This document shows positions 57,827 through 64,000 of a stretch of 64,000 bases of DNA, piece by piece. The notes beneath the pieces are model-generated. The model saw only the letters and a program-made list of their open reading frames with translations. It had not been told where the DNA came from and made no database searches. Both the position numbers and the translations under genes were made by a program. The DNA is from Pseudoxanthomonas suwonensis 11-1 (GTDB lineage: Bacteria; Pseudomonadota; Gammaproteobacteria; Xanthomonadales; Xanthomonadaceae), in NCBI RefSeq assembly GCF_000185965.1, contig NC_014924.1, positions 1,178,001-1,242,000 on the forward strand, read 5' to 3'. Every line of letters starts with the position of its first letter. The stretch's first letter is position 1.

Positions 57827-59129
57827 GCCTGCACCTCGCCGTCCAGGGCCGCGGCCAGGGCCGCATCGAGCCGGGCCAGCAGCAGCTGGCGCAGGCCGTC
57901 GTCCACCATCGCCAGCAGCGGCTCGCGGCAGAAGGCCACGGTCAACAGGCGCTGGGCGTCGGGCAGGGGCACGCCGCGCGAGCGCAGGTAGAACACCGCG
58001 TTGGCATCGAGCTGGCCGACGGTGGCGCCGTGCGCGGCCTTGACCTCGTCCGCGTCGATCACCAGCACCGGCTGGGTGTCGATCTCGGCGTCGGCCGACA
58101 GCAGCAGGTTCTTGTTGGACAGGTTGGCATCGGTGCCGTCCGCGCCCGGGCGGATGTTGATGCCGCCGTGGAACACGACCCGGCTGCGGCCGTCGGCGAT
58201 GCCGCGCCACAGCAGGTCGCAGGCGGTATCGCGGGCGACATGGTCGATGCCCAGGCGGGTATCGACGTGGCGGCGGCCGCTGCCCAGCAGCACGCCGTTG
58301 GCGGTCAGGCGGGCGCCGTCGCCCTCCAGGCGCACGTTGAGCTCGTGGCGGCTGAGCGCGGCGCCCAGCTCCAGGTCGAAGCGCCGGTACTGCGCATCGC
58401 GCGCCAGCACCGCGTCGGTGCGGGCGAAGCGGCTGGCCCTGGCCGAATCGGCCTGCACCCGCGCGTGGCGGACCACGGCGCCCTTGCCGGCATGCAGGTG
58501 CAGCACGTCGTTGGACAGGTTGGCGTGTTCGCCGGCGCCGAGCTGGTGCTCGACGATGTCCAGCGCCGCGCCCTCGCGCAGGTCGATGAAGTGGCGCAGG
58601 TGCCAGGCACGGTCACCTTCCTGCGCCACGCCCACGAACACCAGGTGCAGCGGCGCCGGGAGGCGCACGCCGGCATCCAGCCGCACCACTGCGCCCTCCT
58701 CGGCGAGGGCGGCGTTGGCGCGGGCGAAGACCTCGTCGCGGCGCTCGTAGCGGCGCAGCAGGAAGTTGGCATCGCGCGGCTCGCCGCGCTCCAGCACCTG
58801 CGACAGCGCCTCGACGCTGGCACCGGCCGGCAGGCCGGCCAGGTCGCTGTGGGCGGCATCGAAGCGGCCGTTGGCGAACACCAGGCGCGGCGCCGGGATG
58901 CCTTCCAGCACGCCGGCGTCGAACGCCGGGGCGGTGGCATCGGCCGGGGCGAAGCCGCGGCGCTCAAGCGCACGCAGCGGGGTGTACTTCCAGGCTTCCT
59001 CGCGCGGGCCGGGCAGGCCGTCGGCCAGCAGCGCGTCCAGCGCGGCGCGGCGGCCCGGGCCCAGTTCCTGCGCCTCAGGCGCGCGCAGGGCATCGAAGCC
59101 CTGGCGGAACGATTCCAGCAGCGCGGCCA

Positions 59130-59130
<1 letters not shown>
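57823..59130 (-). CDS. sufD: Fe-S assembly protein SufD
   Basis: Scaffold partner of SufB. The 435-residue protein has an N-terminal helical region (EEAWKYTPLRALERRG) and the beta-helix core with LSNDVLHLHAGKGA. The conserved C-terminal SKNLLLS-like segment is NLSNKNLLLSADAEIDTQP, and KAAHGATVGQLD contains the cluster-site His. Start ATG 59130 overlaps the sufC stop by one base. Confidence 0.94.
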
Positions 59131-59894
<764 letters not shown>

Positions 59895-59914
59895 GGGATT
59901 GGGGATTCGGGATT
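59895..59914. repeat. GGGATT heptamer repeat before sufC
   Basis: Three GGGATT units spaced seven bases apart begin at 59895, 59902 and 59909, with a degenerate fourth unit (GGGATC) near 59922. The array fills the sufB-sufC gap directly in front of the sufC start codon. Similar GGGATTGGGGATT stretches are familiar from xanthomonad intergenic regions. Confidence 0.75.
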
Positions 59915-59945
59915 GGGGAGAGGGATCCGGAAGAAGGCGGCGGCC

Positions 59946-61421
<1,476 letters not shown>

Positions 61422-61437
61422 CGGGCTGCCTACGGGT

Positions 61438-61902
61438 TCAGCTTGCGACCTGCACGGCGATCTCGCGCCGGCGGGTGGCAGGGGGGGCGGGAGGAGGGAG
61501 CGGGCGCAGCATCTGCGCCAGGGTCACCCCGCGCAGGGCGTCGGCGACCACGTCGTTGATCAGGCGCCAATTCGAACGCACGCCGCACTGGTGGGCGATG
61601 CCGCACTGGTTGGCGCCGGCCTGGCTGCACTCGGTCATCGCCAGCGGGCCTTCCATCGCCTCGACGATCTCGATCAGGGTGATGCGGTCGGCGTCGCGGC
61701 TCAGGCGGTAGCCGCCGCGCACGCCGCGCAGGCCCTCGACCAGGCCGGCCTGGGCCAGCGGCTTGAGCAGCTTGCTGACGGTGGGCTGTTCCAGGCCGGA
61801 CTGCTCGGCCAGTTCGGCCGCGCTCAGCACTTCGCCCGGACGCGCCGCGAGGACGGTCAGGACGACGGTGGCGTAGTCGGTCAGCTTGGTGACGCGGAGC
61901 AT
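61438..61902 (-). CDS. sufR: Rrf2-family SUF operon regulator (Xanthomonas SufR type)
   Basis: A 154-residue winged-helix repressor. The DNA-binding domain reads [51 protein letters not shown]. Three cysteines in [18 protein letters not shown] could hold a [2Fe-2S] cluster, so it would sense cluster supply like IscR. It precedes sufB and reads from a promoter whose spacer contains a near palindrome. The name sufR here means this gammaproteobacterial type, not the cyanobacterial SufR. Confidence 0.92.
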   Translation of the reverse strand: MLRVTKLTDYATVVLTVLAARPGEVLSAAELAEQSGLEQPTVSKLLKPLAQAGLVEGLRGVRGGYRLSRDADRITLIEIVEAMEGPLAMTECSQAGANQCGIAHQCGVRSNWRLINDVVADALRGVTLAQMLRPLPPPAPPATRRREIAVQVAS

Positions 61903-61923
61903 GGACGGAAGGGACCTTTAAAA

Positions 61924-61961
61924 CGGACCGAAATTGTACGCTTTAGTCCGGTCCCGGCCAA
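61924..61961 (-). promoter_or_regulatory. suf operon promoter with near-palindromic operator
   Basis: On the minus strand TTGGCC (61956-61961) and TACAAT (61933-61938) are 17 bases apart. CGGACCGAAA (61924-61933) and TTTAGTCCG (61942-61950) form an imperfect palindrome around the -10 box, a plausible site for the Rrf2-type repressor. Confidence 0.7.
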
Positions 61962-62110
61962 GTCCGTATTCATCCTTGCCTTCAGGAAGGTGGTTTGGAA
62001 GCGGACGGCGGCCCGTGGCGTCCCCCGTGGCGGACCGCCTTGCGGCCGGGCTTGGGCCTTCCGCCCGCATCGGCGAGAATCGCGGACCAGCCGCCGTCAC
62101 CGGAACGCCA

Positions 62111-62578
62111 ATGCCCCGCAAGATCGTCGCCCGCAAGTCCCCCATCCACGGCAATGGCGTGTTCGCCGTGGAGCCCCTCCGCAAGGGCGAGCGCGTCATC
62201 GAGTACAAGGGCATGCGCCGTACCCACGCCGAGGTGGACGCCGATTCCAGCGGCGACGTCGAGAGCGGGCACACCTTCCTGTTCACCCTCAACGACGACT
62301 ACGTCATCGACGCCAACTACAAGGGCAACGACGCGCGCTGGATCAACCACAGCTGCGATCCCAACTGCGAGGCGGTGGTGGTCGAGGCCGACGGCGACGA
62401 CCGCAGCAAGGACCGCATCTTCATCGAGGCGATCCGCGACATCCGTCCGGGCGAGGAGCTGACCTACAACTACGGCATCTCCCTGGCCGAGCGGCACACG
62501 CCGCGGCTGAAGAAGATCTGGGCCTGCCGCTGCGGCTCGCCCAGGTGCACCGGGACCATGCTCCAGCCCAAGCGCTGA
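62111..62578 (+). CDS. SET-domain protein lysine methyltransferase
   Basis: A 155-residue compact SET domain. The SAM-binding and catalytic motifs are complete: SPIHGNGVFAVEPLRKGERV, ARWINHSCDPNCEA, and GEELTYNYG, followed by a post-SET zinc-like CRCGSPRC. Start ATG 62111. This eukaryote-type family is sporadic in bacteria but familiar in xanthomonads, where its substrate is unknown to me. It is divergent from sufR over 208 bp. An earlier in-frame start would overlap the suf promoter. Confidence 0.9.
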   Translation: MPRKIVARKSPIHGNGVFAVEPLRKGERVIEYKGMRRTHAEVDADSSGDVESGHTFLFTLNDDYVIDANYKGNDARWINHSCDPNCEAVVVEADGDDRSKDRIFIEAIRDIRPGEELTYNYGISLAERHTPRLKKIWACRCGSPRCTGTMLQPKR

Positions 62579-62587
62579 GCGAAGCGG

Positions 62588-63160
62588 TCACTCCGCGGCC
62601 GGGATCCCCGGGTCGCGGTCCAGCAGCACGTACAGCCGGCCGTCCTGGACGCCGGCCGATTCGACCTGGATGCCGCCCAGCATCGCCGCCAGCGGCGGTT
62701 CGATCCGGTACACCGGCTCGGTGCGCGCGTAGTCGGCCAGCCAGGTGTTGAGCAGGCCGCGGGTGCCGGCGTCCAGTTCCAGGCCGGCCCGTGCCGGGCG
62801 GAAGTCCTCGATCGCCGGCTGGTCCAGGAAGAACGCCCTGGCCGCCGGGTCGTAACGCAACGCGCTGCTCAGGCGCACCCGTCCGACCGGGGAGGGCGCC
62901 GCTCCCGCGGTCGCCGCGGCCAGGTCCAGCGCAAGCTGCATGCGGGTGCCCGGCGGCAGCTCCAGCGAGGGGTTGGAGACGGTCAGCCGGAGCAGGCCGC
63001 CAAGGGTGTCGTGGGTTTGCGGGAAGCGTTCCTGCACGAAGGCCTGGGCATCGCCGGCCTCCACGCTGAGCCGCCGGCCCTCGACGCGTGGCTCGGCCTG
63101 CGCGGCTGTCGGCACCAGCAGGGCGGCCAGGAGGGCGGGGAAAATCCGGGTCAGGCGCAT
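62588..63160 (-). CDS. DUF1439-like secreted protein
   Basis: A 190-residue protein with a signal peptide (LTRIFPALLAALLVPTAAQA). The mature part begins EPRVEGRRLSVEAGDAQAFV and includes LELPPGTRMQLALDLA, LRYDPAARAFFLDQP and the closing VQDGRLYVLLDRDPG. This is the pattern of DUF1439/YceB-like lipid-binding-fold proteins. Here it ends in a signal-peptidase I site rather than a lipobox. The family match is moderate. Start ATG 63160 after GGAG. Confidence 0.7.
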   Translation of the reverse strand: MRLTRIFPALLAALLVPTAAQAEPRVEGRRLSVEAGDAQAFVQERFPQTHDTLGGLLRLTVSNPSLELPPGTRMQLALDLAAATAGAAPSPVGRVRLSSALRYDPAARAFFLDQPAIEDFRPARAGLELDAGTRGLLNTWLADYARTEPVYRIEPPLAAMLGGIQVESAGVQDGRLYVLLDRDPGIPAAE

Positions 63161-63215
63161 CGGTGGCTCCTCGCAGAGGGGAGCTCCATCGTGGCCAAGG
63201 CCGGTGAACCGGCCG

Positions 63216-63761
63216 TTAGTGGCGCCCGGGCAGTTCAGCCTGGAGCGCCGCCGAGGTGATTTCCCAGCCCTCGCCATCCTTGCGTGCGCGCAGGCGATAG
63301 TCGCCCTGGACCAGGCGCGTGCTGCCGTCCGCCAGCGCCAGGCGCAGGCGTACCGGCACTTCCACCACGCGTGGCACCGGATCGGCATCAAGCGGGCGCG
63401 CACTCGCGCTGGTGATCCGCAGGGAGCGGAACGGCTCCTTCGTGCGCAGGATGGCATCGCCGCGCGAGCGTCCGGGACGGCCCTTGGCCCACCACTGGTC
63501 GGCCTGCTGCGGGTCGGGGCCGGCCAGTGCGGCCAGGTAGGCATGCACCGCCGACCTGGCGCCTGCGAGCGCCAGGCTGCGGGCGCCATCGTCAATCAGG
63601 GCGGCATCCGCGGTGTCGGTTGCCTCCGGGGATTTCGGCTCCGCCCCGGTGTCGGCTGGCGGCGGTATGTCCAGCGGCGTGGCTGGCAACGGACGGCAGG
63701 CGCGCCAGGCCAGGACCAGGGCGAGCAGGACGACGATGGAGAGGATCAGGCGGTTACGCAT
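63216..63761 (-). CDS. membrane-anchored hypothetical protein
   Basis: A 181-residue protein with an N-terminal membrane helix (LILSIVVLLALVLAWRA). A Pro/Glu-rich linker follows to about residue 50, then a soluble NTF2- or SnoaL-like domain (ARSAVHAYLAALAGPD, REP-like REPGRSRGD absent, YRLRARKDGEGWEITS). The final segment is typical of small folds that follow such anchors, but I do not assign a family. It precedes the DUF1439-like gene by 55 bp. Confidence 0.6.
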   Translation of the reverse strand: MRNRLILSIVVLLALVLAWRACRPLPATPLDIPPPADTGAEPKSPEATDTADAALIDDGARSLALAGARSAVHAYLAALAGPDPQQADQWWAKGRPGRSRGDAILRTKEPFRSLRITSASARPLDADPVPRVVEVPVRLRLALADGSTRLVQGDYRLRARKDGEGWEITSAALQAELPGRH

Positions 63762-63808
63762 GGGGCGACGACGGGAACGGCCGGCGCAGCTTACGGAACC
63801 GGGGCGGA

Positions 63809-64000
63809 TCAGTCGCCTGGGCGGACTTCGAGCCGGGCCAGCAGCTGTGCCAGCGGCTCCCGCAGCCCGACAAGCGGATCATCGGCGAGGGCGGGATGGC
63901 GGCGGGCGATGCCATCGAGCAGGCGTGCGCCGATCACCAGCGCGGTGCGCTCGTCGGCGCTGAGCCCGGGCAGGCGCTGGTTGCTTTCGACCACGCGCAT
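63809..64000 (-). CDS. hypothetical protein, partial or at the window edge
   Basis: A frame of 63 residues whose first codon, ATG, occupies the last three bases of the window, so the true start may lie outside. It reads MRVVESNQRLPGLSADERTAL and ends LLARLEVRPGD, with an all-helical, Leu/Ala/Arg-rich composition. No family is recognised. Confidence 0.5.
   Translation of the reverse strand: MRVVESNQRLPGLSADERTALVIGARLLDGIARRHPALADDPLVGLREPLAQLLARLEVRPGD

Overview
The window is very G+C-rich chromosomal DNA with dense, overlapping genes. The gene order kdsD-kdsC-lptCAB-rpoN-hpf-hprK-rapZ-EIIA-HPr-EI-mgtE, the suf operon led by an Rrf2-type regulator, and the xyloglucan locus point to a gammaproteobacterium of the Xanthomonadaceae/Lysobacteraceae (Xanthomonas, Pseudoxanthomonas, Luteimonas or a relative). 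Genus assignment is inference.

Region 1 (1-13.9 kb, + strand) is a xyloglucan utilisation locus: the C-terminal end of a TonB-dependent receptor, a GH74 endo-xyloglucanase, an SGNH acetylesterase resembling family CE20, a GH35 beta-galactosidase lipoprotein, a GH31 alpha-xylosidase with an inserted PA14 domain, a Tat-exported GH95 alpha-L-fucosidase and an MFS sugar porter. Together they would cut, deacetylate and trim xyloglucan and import the sugars. Region 2 (13.9-19.8 kb) holds tRNA-Glu(CUC), pcnB, folK, panB-panC-panD and pgi. It ends in a nested inverted-repeat cluster at 19.85-20.01 kb.

Region 3 (20.0-33.5 kb, - strand) has a small zinc-ribbon protein, a lipoprotein hydrolase, a predicted periplasmic ATP-dependent DNA ligase (LigE type) and mgtE. 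Upstream lies a long operon joining LPS assembly (kdsD, kdsC, lptCAB), sigma-54, ribosome hibernation and a regulatory PTS with HPr kinase and RapZ but no sugar permease. Region 4 (33.5-47.8 kb) is housekeeping and cell-envelope: ibaG-murA, an EF-hand membrane protein, two tandem DUF3108 proteins, purN/purM, DUF2066-permease-hda, murU-amgK (peptidoglycan recycling), an M20 peptidase, a ComEA-like protein and a HutD-like protein.

Region 5 (47.8-55.3 kb, - strand) is the most interesting. It is an iron-regulated cluster of a TonB receptor, a PepSY-type membrane protein with paired histidines, a DUF2271 protein with a flavinylation-like DGVTGPT motif, a DUF4198 protein, an ApbE flavin transferase and a membrane-anchored FMN/FAD reductase. 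Two Fur-box-like promoters precede it. Read together, this looks like an electron path from cytosolic NAD(P)H to the periplasm that reduces imported ferric complexes. Region 6 (55.6-64 kb) is the suf Fe-S operon (sufR-B-C-D-S plus a GNAT and a Rieske protein), a SET-domain methyltransferase gene and three envelope proteins of unknown function.
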